Of a stretch of 5,909 bases of DNA, positions 1 to 5,823 are shown in pieces. The stretch comes from Nitrososphaerota archaeon (GTDB taxonomy: Archaea > Thermoproteota > EX4484-205 > JAAOZO01). Location of the stretch: assembly GCA_011605715.1 (NCBI GenBank), contig JAAOZO010000022.1, positions 1 to 5,909 of the forward strand, given 5' to 3'. How positions within the stretch are numbered: position 1 is the stretch's first letter; every line of letters starts with the position of its first letter. Position numbers and translations under genes: made by a program. A model generated the notes under the pieces. That model did no database searches. It saw only the letters and a list, made by a program, of their open reading frames with translations, and was not told the DNA's origin.

Positions 1-1479
1 GAAGCCATAAGAGAAATGAACTTAGTTAATCCAACGTTTGCTGTATTCCTTGGAGACTTAGTAGAAACACCTTCAATTTCTTCTGCGTGGAAACTTTTCT
101 TGGGCTCTTACTTAATGTCAAGTGTTCCAACGTACGTTGTTTCTGGAAATCACGAATTCGAAGGAGTAGGAATTTCTGACATCTATCAATCAATCTTCGG
201 ACCCTTAAATTACACAATTAGGATAGGAGACTTTCAGCTAGTAGTCCTTCCGACTGACTCTGATGGCTGGATAAGGGAGAAGTATATTGCATGGGCTGAT
301 GAAGTTCTTTCGAAGAGTAACGCTAGCTTCAAGATACTTGCATTCCATCATCCGTTGTTTTCTCCTTCTATAAAAGATAATGGAAGTGCAGTATTTTACG
401 TAAGAAACGAAAACGAAATTGATGAATTAGCAGCTTCAAATGCTATTTATAGTTCCTTTAGACCTCATCTTAATGAAACTAAACTCTTGTTGAAAGTTAT
501 TGTTCAGAGAAACGTAAGACTAATCTTGTCAGAGCACATCCACACAGACTTAAACGTTCTTCTTGTTGATGGTTATGGAAATAAGCACTACTTCATTTCT
601 CCAGCGGCAATAGCTTACGATGTTGCTGACTATGACATAAGGGGCTACAAGATACTAACCTTGTATTCTAATGGTTCGTTGAACGAAGCTAGCTTGTACT
701 ACAGTGGAACCGGAATGTTCAAGTACCCTAACTCAATTCCAATTGATTCTGGAGAAAAAGTTCTTCCATACAAAATAGGATATCTAAAGTATTACTACAC
801 AAATAACGATGGAATGCACCATGTAGTATCTTTCTTTTCTAAGAATGAACTTAATGAAAAATTTGAAAACATAAGAATAACTTTTCTTTTGCCTAAGGAT
901 AAGCCGATTAGTAGCTATAGTTGGAGCCCGTTTAAGCCTAGTTTCTCTGTATTTAACTCAACGAACTACTACGTTGTTAATGTTGCTAACGTAACACTAC
1001 CTCCAAAGAGTACTTTTCATCTAACAATTTATGACGTTGAAGATAGCTCTAAGCCGAAAGGAAACTTCTTTGGTAACGTTTCGTTTAACGAAAGATTTTC
1101 AATAGTTAACTTTAAAGCATACGATGAAGGATGGGGAGTTGGAGAAGTTAACTTTTACTTCTCAACAGACAACAGCACATGGAAACCTGCAAATCTAGTT
1201 GACTTAGTTCCTTTGTCAAACTCAACTTGTGTTTATAAAGTTTGGACAAACGTAACTTCAGACCAAATTTCTGGAGGAACAAGACTTTATTTAAAAGCTG
1301 ATGTGAGCGACGTAGCTGGTAACAAAGTAAGTATATACAGCCTATTTCCAGCTAAAAAGCAAGAACAACCGCCTCAACAAGTAACCCAGCCAAGCTTTCC
1401 AACAGAAGTTATAATCGTTGGAGTAATAGCAGTAATAGCCGTTATAGCTTTTGTTTACTATTTCGTAAGGAAGAGATAA
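1..1479 (+). CDS. Surface-anchored calcineurin-like metallophosphoesterase, 5'-truncated by the window edge
   Basis: The frame is open from base 1 (reads EAIRE before the first Met at 16), so the start and the first metal motif (DxH), and presumably a signal peptide, lie outside the window. Numbering from that Met, the remaining metallophosphoesterase motifs are in order: GDLVE at 13-17 (usually GDxxD), GNHE at 44-47, HHP at 111-113 and EHIH at 173-176 (usually GHxH). This supports a two-metal phosphohydrolase fold; the substrate cannot be read. After about residue 240 comes a beta-rich region, with an Ig-like stretch at about 340-445 (DEGWGVGEVNFYFSTDNS... DVAGN), then a Q/P-rich linker at 448-463, one hydrophobic helix at 465-483 and a basic end (RKR). 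This is the usual layout of an archaeal cell-surface enzyme with its catalytic part outside. Eleven N-x-S/T sequons agree with an extracytoplasmic position. It converges on the thiC operon with a 6-bp gap and is probably unrelated to thiamine. Confidence 0.88.
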   Translation, partial: EAIREMNLVNPTFAVFLGDLVETPSISSAWKLFLGSYLMSSVPTYVVSGNHEFEGVGISDIYQSIFGPLNYTIRIGDFQLVVLPTDSDGWIREKYIAWADEVLSKSNASFKILAFHHPLFSPSIKDNGSAVFYVRNENEIDELAASNAIYSSFRPHLNETKLLLKVIVQRNVRLILSEHIHTDLNVLLVDGYGNKHYFISPAAIAYDVADYDIRGYKILTLYSNGSLNEASLYYSGTGMFKYPNSIPIDSGEKVLPYKIGYLKYYYTNNDGMHHVVSFFSKNELNEKFENIRITFLLPKDKPISSYSWSPFKPSFSVFNSTNYYVVNVANVTLPPKSTFHLTIYDVEDSSKPKGNFFGNVSFNERFSIVNFKAYDEGWGVGEVNFYFSTDNSTWKPANLVDLVPLSNSTCVYKVWTNVTSDQISGGTRLYLKADVSDVAGNKVSIYSLFPAKKQEQPPQQVTQPSFPTEVIIVGVIAVIAVIAFVYYFVRKR

Positions 1480-1482
1480 TAG

Positions 1483-1495
1483 TTCTTATTTTTTT
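1483..1495 (+). terminator. Oligo-T terminator after the phosphoesterase gene
   Basis: Seven consecutive T (1489-1495) within TTCTTATTTTTTT start ten bases after the TAA at 1477-1479. Archaeal RNA polymerase terminates at such T-runs without needing a hairpin. The run lies partly inside the last codons of the convergent gene. It serves only the plus strand; I see no comparable T-run for minus-strand transcription coming from the right. Confidence 0.5.
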
Positions 1496-1968
1496 AAGCT
1501 TAAACTCTTTGCTCTTTGGTACTCTAAGCTGTGCTTTTCAATTTCTTCTAAGATTCCTTTGTTTGAACCCGCAAACTTATCTAAAACGCTTAAATATCTA
1601 GCCAGTCGTATTGTGTTTGGGTCTATCTTAACTAACTTTTTTCCATCAACTAAGACGTAGTGTTCTCGTTCCACCTTTTCACCAAGTATATACTCAGCTT
1701 CGTTTACTGCTGCATGAAGTTGAAAGCAATGGGGGCTTCCATCTATTGTTACTACAGTTATACTTTTTGGAGAAGAACTGCGAATCATTGAAGCAATTTT
1801 TCCATAGCTTGCTGAGCATTCGTTTTCTGGAAAATAAGTTAAAACTGTTTTCCCCTTTGTTAAAGCTCTCCACAACTTAGGATTTACATACTGAAGGCAC
1901 TCGCTTACTATAAGAAGATGTTTCCCCTTTAAACATGGGGTTTTTACCCAAGTTTCCATTAGCTTCAT
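1486..1968 (-). CDS. Small four-cysteine protein, translationally coupled to thiC; unknown function
   Basis: This 160-residue cytoplasmic protein has no signal peptide or membrane segment. Its ATG (1968-1966) shares one base with the thiC stop codon (TAATG), and AGGTGG at 1980-1975 gives a Shine-Dalgarno site six bases before it, so it is co-translated with thiC. A second Met at residue 4 is a weaker start. Cysteines lie at 12, 24, 51 and 81, the last in SPKSITVVTIDGSPHC. From memory, the order SEC (24), then a hydrophobic strand and C51, then SITVV and HC (81) resembles the part following the ferredoxin domain in a family of bacterial 4Fe-4S proteins, which carries ADC, CPK and MEVPCC at similar spacing. 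No CxxCxxC ferredoxin motif is present here. Residues 103-131 (HYVLVDGKKLVKIDPNTIRLARYLSVLDKF region) form an extra tail. A metal-binding or redox helper for ThiC is a reasonable inference; no function is established. Confidence 0.85.
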   Translation of the reverse strand: MKLMETWVKTPCLKGKHLLIVSECLQYVNPKLWRALTKGKTVLTYFPENECSASYGKIASMIRSSSPKSITVVTIDGSPHCFQLHAAVNEAEYILGEKVEREHYVLVDGKKLVKIDPNTIRLARYLSVLDKFAGSNKGILEEIEKHSLEYQRAKSLSLKK

Positions 1969-3257
1969 TAGTTGCCACCTTTTAGATACTTTTCAAGGAT
2001 TAAGTACACGCACAATGAACCACACATCGTACAAGAAGTTACAGAAGAAGCTCCAAATTGCTCATGTATTGTTTTTGCACGTTTGCTGTCGTAGGAAAGA
2101 TTAAACATTTCTTGCCAGTTTAACTTTGCTCTTGCCTTAGACATTTTCATGTCTTTTTCTTTAGCTCTTTCGCCCAACTTAACAATGTCTCCAGCATGTG
2201 CTGCAATTTTTGCTGCTATGAGTCCTTCCTTCACTTGCTCTGCGTTTGGTAAGGAAAGATGTTCTGCTGGAGTTAAGTAGCATATTAAGTCTGCACCTTC
2301 AGCACTAGCTATAGCGGCTCCAATTGCAGAAGCAACATGATCGTAACCAGCAGCTACGTCTGTGACTAAGGGACCTAAGACGTAGTAAGGAGCGCCACCA
2401 GTAAGAGCTTTCTCAAGCTTTACGTCAGATGCGATCTTGTCTAAAGGCATGTGACCAGGACCCTCTATCATAACTTGTACTCCTCTACTCCATGCCCTCT
2501 TAGTTAGTCTTGCGTTGTTTACGAGCTCAGCTACTTGAAGTTCGTCGTGAGCATCAGCTATGCTTCCAGGCCTTAAAGCATCACCTAAGCTTAAGGTAAC
2601 GTCGTATTTCTCGGCGAGTTCAAGCAAGTAATCAAAGTTAGAGTAAAGAGGATTTTCCTCGTTGTTATGTAACATCCATGCAGCTAGTATTGCGCCCCCT
2701 CTACTTACAATACCTGCAAGTCTTGAGCTAGTCTTTAGTTTACCTACAAGCTCTTTCGTTATTCCAGTATGAACAGTAATGAAGTCAACCCCATCCCTTA
2801 GATGCTTTTCTATTGTGCTGAAGATTTCGTCCTCGGTCATGTAAACTACAGCGCCTTTCTTCTTAGCTGTTTCAATGCTAGCCTGATAGACTGGAACAGT
2901 TCCAAAGGGAACATTCGTAATTTTTAGAAGCTTTCTTCTAATTTCATCAAGGTCGCCCCCAGTGCTTAAATCCATTAAAGTATCTGTTCCGTACTCAATT
3001 GCAACCTTAACTTTTTCCAACTCAAGGTCTAAATTAACATAGGTTGTAGAGGAACCAACGTTAACGTTAACTTTTGTAGTAAGGCCTTCCCCTATGCCAA
3101 CTGGCTTTAGCTCTCGGTTAACGTTTCGAGGAATAATTACTGTGCCACGAGCTATTCTTTGCCTTAGATTTTCGACCTCTATACCTTCCTCTTTAGCGAC
3201 TGCCTCCATTTCCTTTGTTTTAGAGCCTCTTTGGGCTACTTTCATTACGGTTGACAT
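1968..3257 (-). CDS. thiC: Phosphomethylpyrimidine synthase ThiC
   Basis: ThiC is a radical-SAM enzyme that rearranges 5-aminoimidazole ribotide (AIR) to HMP-P, the pyrimidine half of thiamine, releasing formate and CO. The 429 residues match the short form without the N-terminal domain of the E. coli enzyme. Visible family motifs are GTVIIPRN (38-45), SRGGAILAAWML (185-196), LSLGDALRPGSIADAHDE (222-239), IEGPGHMP (264-271), LGPLVTDVAAGYDH (294-307), TPAEHLSLPN (329-338) and IAAHAGD (351-357). The metal-binding histidines would be H269 and H333, 64 residues apart as in characterised ThiC. The C-terminal cluster ligands are C409, C412 and C416 in CTMCGSLC, a CX2CX3C spacing, one residue shorter than the CX2CX4C of E. 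coli ThiC. The start at 3257 lies 30 bp from the TATA centre, has no clear ribosome binding site and fits a leaderless mRNA; Met5 is the alternative. It is first in an operon with the small cysteine protein. Confidence 0.97.
   Translation of the reverse strand: MSTVMKVAQRGSKTKEMEAVAKEEGIEVENLRQRIARGTVIIPRNVNRELKPVGIGEGLTTKVNVNVGSSTTYVNLDLELEKVKVAIEYGTDTLMDLSTGGDLDEIRRKLLKITNVPFGTVPVYQASIETAKKKGAVVYMTEDEIFSTIEKHLRDGVDFITVHTGITKELVGKLKTSSRLAGIVSRGGAILAAWMLHNNEENPLYSNFDYLLELAEKYDVTLSLGDALRPGSIADAHDELQVAELVNNARLTKRAWSRGVQVMIEGPGHMPLDKIASDVKLEKALTGGAPYYVLGPLVTDVAAGYDHVASAIGAAIASAEGADLICYLTPAEHLSLPNAEQVKEGLIAAKIAAHAGDIVKLGERAKEKDMKMSKARAKLNWQEMFNLSYDSKRAKTIHEQFGASSVTSCTMCGSLCVYLILEKYLKGGN
1975..1980 (-). 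promoter_or_regulatory. Shine-Dalgarno site inside the end of thiC for the downstream gene
   Basis: On the minus strand AGGTGG ends six bases before the ATG at 1968. It overlaps the last codons of thiC (Lys-Gly-Gly-Asn). Together with the TAATG stop/start overlap it supports coupled translation and settles the start at 1968 rather than the Met three codons later. Confidence 0.7.
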
Positions 3258-3264
3258 CTTAGCT

Positions 3265-3283
3265 CATGTTTTGAAAAAACATG
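3265..3283. repeat. Inverted repeat on the thiC side, third operator unit
   Basis: CATGTTTT (3265-3272) and AAAACATG (3276-3283) form 8-bp arms around GAA. The right arm belongs to the 22-bp palindrome, so the left arm amounts to a third, degenerate copy of AAACATGTTT (CTCATGTTTT at 3263-3272). It sits 8-15 bp before the thiC start, where initiation on that side would occur. Confidence 0.55.
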
Positions 3284-3298
3284 TTTATAAACATGTTT
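3277..3298. promoter_or_regulatory. Perfect 22-bp palindrome, probable operator over the shared TATA box
   Basis: Two copies of the self-complementary 10-mer AAACATGTTT (3277-3286 and 3289-3298) flank the dinucleotide AT, so that the full 22 bp equals its own reverse complement. The centres of the two units are 12 bp apart, close to one helical turn, placing them on nearly the same DNA face. Such a site suits a dimeric or tetrameric regulator. The ThiR family of archaeal regulators (HTH fused to a ThiN domain) is the obvious candidate, but none is encoded in this window and I cannot compare the motif. Confidence 0.7.
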
Positions 3299-3318
3299 CT
3301 AATCAACTGAGATTAGAA
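3297..3318. repeat. Inverted repeat touching the thiDN start codon
   Basis: TTCTAATC (3297-3304) and GATTAGAA (3311-3318) are exact inverted 8-mers separated by six bases; the last base is the A of the thiDN ATG. It differs in sequence from the AAACATGTTT units. If thiDN is leaderless this is a DNA element over the initiation site rather than an RNA hairpin. A chance origin in A+T-rich DNA is possible. Confidence 0.45.
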
Positions 3319-4679
3319 TGAAGACACCAGTTGCTTTAACGATAGCAGGAAGTGACTCTGGAGGGGGAGCAGGAATACAAGCAGACCTAAAGACTTTTTC
3401 TATGCTAGGAGTACATGGAGCGTCTGTTGTAGTAGCAGTTACTGCACAAAACACACAACATGTGAAAAGGATCTACGAGATTCCTTCGGAAGTTGTAGAG
3501 GAACAAATAAAGGCTGTTCTTGAAGACATCGAAGTTAGTGCAATAAAAACTGGAATGCTCTATAGCACAAAAATAGTTTCAACAGTTACAAAAACATTGA
3601 AAGATTGCAGGTGTCCATTGGTTGTAGACCCAGTTATTTTAGCTAAGGATGGAACTCAGCTCCTAAAGGAAGAAGCTATCAAAACAGTAACGAACGAACT
3701 CTTTCCAATTGCAACAATCGTTACTCCAAACATACTAGAAGCTGAGAAACTAACTGGAATTTCAATAGAAAGCATTGACGATATGAAAGTAGCTGCAAAA
3801 AAGATTGCGGAAAGCTATAACATTAAAGCTGTAGTTATAAAGGGTGGGCACTTAAGTAGCAACGAAGCTGTCGACGTACTCTACTACAAGGGAGAATACA
3901 AAGAGCTAAAGACAAGCAAAATACCTACTAAGAACACCCATGGTACAGGGTGCACTTTCTCAGCAGCTATAACTGCTGAGCTAGCTAAGGGGAAAGAAAT
4001 TCAGGAAGCTGTTAGGATTGCCAAGCTCTTTGTAACTCAAGCTATTGCTTACAGCTTAGATGTTGGCAAAGGTCAAGGTCCAGTAAACCCTACTTCTTGG
4101 CTTCAGCTTCCAGCTGAAAAATACAACGTTCTAGAAAACATGGGTAAAGCAATTGAAATTTTGGAGAAAAACAACGAAGTTGCTAATTTAGTGCCAGAAG
4201 TTCAAATGAACTTAGTAATGAGTTTACCAAAGCCATACGCAAAAAGTATAGAGCACGTAGCAGGAGTTCTAGGAAGGATAGTTAAGGTTGGAAACAAAGT
4301 TAAGGCTTCTTCGCCACCAAGCTTTGGCGCTTCTTGGCATATGGCTAGAGCACTACTGAAAGCTATGGAGTTCGATGAAAACATTAGAGCAGCTATGAAC
4401 ATTAAGTACAGCGAAAGTATAGTAGGTTTTATTAGGTCTATTGGATTATCAGCTGTTTCATATGAGCGTAGTGAGGAGCCTTCAGAACTAAAAGAAAAAG
4501 AGGGGAGAAGTGTACCATGGCTAGTAGAAAAGGCAATAAAGAAATTTGGAGGAGTTCCAGACGTAATTTGTGACCTAGGAGATTGGGGTAAAGAACCAGT
4601 ACTTTATGTATTTGGGAAAGATGCTGTTGAAGTTGCGAACAAAGTAGTTAGGATAGCAATGAACAAAGAGGTAAGTTGA
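3318..4679 (+). CDS. thiDN: Bifunctional HMP/HMP-P kinase and ThiN-type thiamine phosphate synthase
   Basis: This 453-residue fusion makes HMP-PP and joins it to hydroxyethylthiazole phosphate to give thiamine phosphate. Residues 1 to about 260 are ThiD (PfkB/ribokinase fold): GSDSGGGAGIQADLK (11-25) at the substrate site, VVDPVILAK (102-110), TPNILEAEKLTG (136-147) and the anion-hole motif HGTGCTFSAA (208-217). Residues about 270-450 are ThiN, the archaeal thiamine phosphate synthase unrelated to ThiE: VPEVQMNLVMSLP (292-304), GRIVKVG (319-325), SFGASWHMARALL (335-347), IRAAMNIKYS (356-365), YERSEEPSE (382-390), DVICDLGDWGKEP (415-427). Arg320 and His341 fall where I recall catalytic residues in a Pyrobaculum ThiN; this needs an alignment. 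No frameshift is seen. The ATG at 3318 lacks a Shine-Dalgarno site and fits a leaderless message from the TATA at 3284-3291. A regulator role of the ThiN domain (as in ThiR) is unlikely because ThiD, not an HTH, is fused to it. Confidence 0.96.
   Translation: MKTPVALTIAGSDSGGGAGIQADLKTFSMLGVHGASVVVAVTAQNTQHVKRIYEIPSEVVEEQIKAVLEDIEVSAIKTGMLYSTKIVSTVTKTLKDCRCPLVVDPVILAKDGTQLLKEEAIKTVTNELFPIATIVTPNILEAEKLTGISIESIDDMKVAAKKIAESYNIKAVVIKGGHLSSNEAVDVLYYKGEYKELKTSKIPTKNTHGTGCTFSAAITAELAKGKEIQEAVRIAKLFVTQAIAYSLDVGKGQGPVNPTSWLQLPAEKYNVLENMGKAIEILEKNNEVANLVPEVQMNLVMSLPKPYAKSIEHVAGVLGRIVKVGNKVKASSPPSFGASWHMARALLKAMEFDENIRAAMNIKYSESIVGFIRSIGLSAVSYERSEEPSELKEKEGRSVPWLVEKAIKKFGGVPDVICDLGDWGKEPVLYVFGKDAVEVANKVVRIAMNKEVS
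4668..4672 (+). promoter_or_regulatory. Shine-Dalgarno site for the gene downstream of thiDN
   Basis: GAGGT lies in the last codons of thiDN, eight bases before the ATG at 4681. With only one base between the thiDN stop (TGA, 4677-4679) and this ATG, it fixes the start and indicates one operon. Confidence 0.7.
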
Positions 4680-4680
4680 A

Positions 4681-5760
4681 ATGAACGAACTACCAAGACT
4701 TGGAAAACTTCCTCCAGATGTGTTTGATGAAGTGATATACCCAAACCTAGGATTAGTTGGTCCAGAAGTATTGGTTAAACCAAAGCATGGAGTTGACGTA
4801 GGTGTAGTTAGCTTAGGAGACAACGTTCTAATTGTTAAGAGTGATCCAGTGTTTGTTGTTCCTGAGTACGGATGGGAAAGAAGTGCATGGTTTGCTGTAC
4901 ACATACTAGCGAGCGACGTTTCAACATCTGGAGTTGCACCGAAGTACCTAGCAATAGACTTAAACCTTCCACAGAGTATGAAGAAAGAGGAGTTTGTAAA
5001 GCTTTGGAAGGGCATTCACAACGAGTGCGAGAAGCTTGGAGTTGCAATAGTTACAGGCCATACTGGAAAGTATGAAGGCATCGATTATCCAATGATAGGT
5101 GGTGCTACGATGTTTACAGTAGCACCAAAAGATGGCTACGTAACTACAGAGATGGCAAGACCTGGAGATAAAATAATAATGACAAAGGGTCCTGCAGTAG
5201 AAGCTGCAGGGATACTTTCTACGATGTTCCCAAAATACATCGAAGAAAGACATGGAAAAGAATTTGCTCTGAAGGCGAGCGAACTTTTTTACTTACAGAG
5301 CGTAGTAGAAGATGCATTAACTTTAGCAAAGATTGGCTTAAGAAGTGGTGTAACTTCAATGCATGACGCAACAGAGTATGGAGTATGGGGTGCTTTGCAT
5401 GACGTAGCTAAAGCCAGCCAAGTTGGAATAAGAGTGTTTAAGGAGAAGCTTTTCATAAAGGAAGAAGTTAAGGAAGTACTTGATGCATTTTCAGAGCTTA
5501 CTGGTATTGAGGCTGATCCGTTCGCAGCCATAAGTGAAGGAACGTTGATAGCAACAGTAAAGCCTCGAAAAGCCAACGAAGCTGTTTCAATGCTAAAAGA
5601 GAAAGGGATTGATGCTGAAGTAATAGGCGAAGTTACAGATAAAGTTGAGGAAGTTGTACTTGTAGAAGGTGGAGAAGAAAGAAAAATAAAAAGGCCTGAG
5701 CAAGATCCTTTTTGGCATATCTTCTTTAAGACTATTGAACTACTCAGCAATGCTAAATGA
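4681..5760 (+). CDS. AIR synthase-related (PurM/HypE/ThiL superfamily) ATP-dependent enzyme, operon partner of thiDN
   Basis: This 359-residue cytoplasmic protein has the two halves of the PurM superfamily. The N-terminal half carries VVSLGDNVLIVKSDPV (42-57), ASDVSTSGVAPKYLAIDLNLP (77-97) and VTGHTGKYEG (124-133). The C-terminal half carries SMHDATEYGVWGALHDVA (226-243) and ISEGTLIATVKP (284-295) with GIDAEVIGEV (309-318). The second half resembles HypE (DPTRGG and SEGTL regions), but the HypE C-terminal Cys tail is absent: it ends FFKTIELLSNAK. The ThiL GDDAA metal motif is replaced by LGDNV, and GDT is replaced by GHT. It is therefore neither typical ThiL nor HypE. The one-base gap to thiDN points to thiamine synthesis. 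Two roles fit: a divergent thiamine-phosphate kinase completing the path to thiamine diphosphate, or a PurM-like reaction linked to AIR, the substrate of ThiC. I favour the kinase only weakly. Confidence 0.9.
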   Translation: MNELPRLGKLPPDVFDEVIYPNLGLVGPEVLVKPKHGVDVGVVSLGDNVLIVKSDPVFVVPEYGWERSAWFAVHILASDVSTSGVAPKYLAIDLNLPQSMKKEEFVKLWKGIHNECEKLGVAIVTGHTGKYEGIDYPMIGGATMFTVAPKDGYVTTEMARPGDKIIMTKGPAVEAAGILSTMFPKYIEERHGKEFALKASELFYLQSVVEDALTLAKIGLRSGVTSMHDATEYGVWGALHDVAKASQVGIRVFKEKLFIKEEVKEVLDAFSELTGIEADPFAAISEGTLIATVKPRKANEAVSMLKEKGIDAEVIGEVTDKVEEVVLVEGGEERKIKRPEQDPFWHIFFKTIELLSNAK

Positions 5761-5782
5761 ATCTCATTTTAGAATTAAATTG

Positions 5783-5797
5783 GAAAAGGCTTATAAG
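5783..5797 (+). promoter_or_regulatory. BRE/TATA promoter for the gene at the right edge
   Basis: GAAAAG (5783-5788, purine-rich BRE position) precedes CTTATAAG (5790-5797), a good archaeal TATA box. A start site about 27 bp from its centre would fall near 5820, exactly where the next reading frame opens, suggesting a leaderless mRNA. The box lies 30 bp after the upstream stop codon and gives the last gene its own promoter. Confidence 0.6.
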
Positions 5798-5823
5798 TTA
5801 TGAAGTTTAAGTTCAATTGATTT

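Larger units (their letters stand above)
3258..3317. promoter_or_regulatory. Divergent bidirectional promoter between thiC and thiDN
   Basis: The whole 60-bp gap serves both operons. The self-complementary TATA element TTTATAAA (3284-3291) has its centre 30.5 bases from the first base of each start codon. With initiation about 25-30 bp from a TATA box in archaea, both mRNAs should begin at or within a few bases of their ATG, which explains why neither start has a Shine-Dalgarno site. No second TATA-like element is present, so I infer that one site directs transcription both ways. The TATA box sits in the middle of a palindromic operator, so repressor and TBP should compete. Confidence 0.75.

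Noticed and set aside
26..217. 63-codon minus-strand reading frame near the left edge
   Set aside because: It is antisense to the GD and GNHE motifs of the phosphoesterase and has no supporting signals.
3307..3312. CTGAGA before thiDN, resembling a core segment of the TPP riboswitch (THI box)
   Set aside because: The whole intergenic region is 60 bp, the predicted message is leaderless, and none of the other conserved riboswitch segments or helices is present. It is part of the inverted repeat at 3297-3318.
3094..3321. 75-codon plus-strand reading frame crossing the divergent promoter and ending inside the thiDN start
   Set aside because: It is antisense to the conserved thiC N-terminus and runs through the TATA box and operators; the protein has no recognisable features.
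4575..5253. Overlapping antisense and alternate-frame readings (minus 4575-5015, 4835-5047, 4960-5253; plus 4872-5075)
   Set aside because: All overlap the conserved ThiN C-terminus and the PurM-like N-terminal domain; none has its own promoter, ribosome site or family motif.
5289..5750. 153-codon minus-strand reading frame opposite the PurM-family gene
   Set aside because: Serine/threonine-rich composition typical of antisense frames in A+T-rich genes; the plus strand here encodes conserved PurM-superfamily motifs such as SEGTLIATV.
5818..5820. TGA as a possible selenocysteine or readthrough codon joining MKFKFN to the protease-like frame
   Set aside because: No hairpin of SECIS type is visible, the ATG at 5800 is only a few bases from the TATA box, and there is no reason for selenocysteine in this family.
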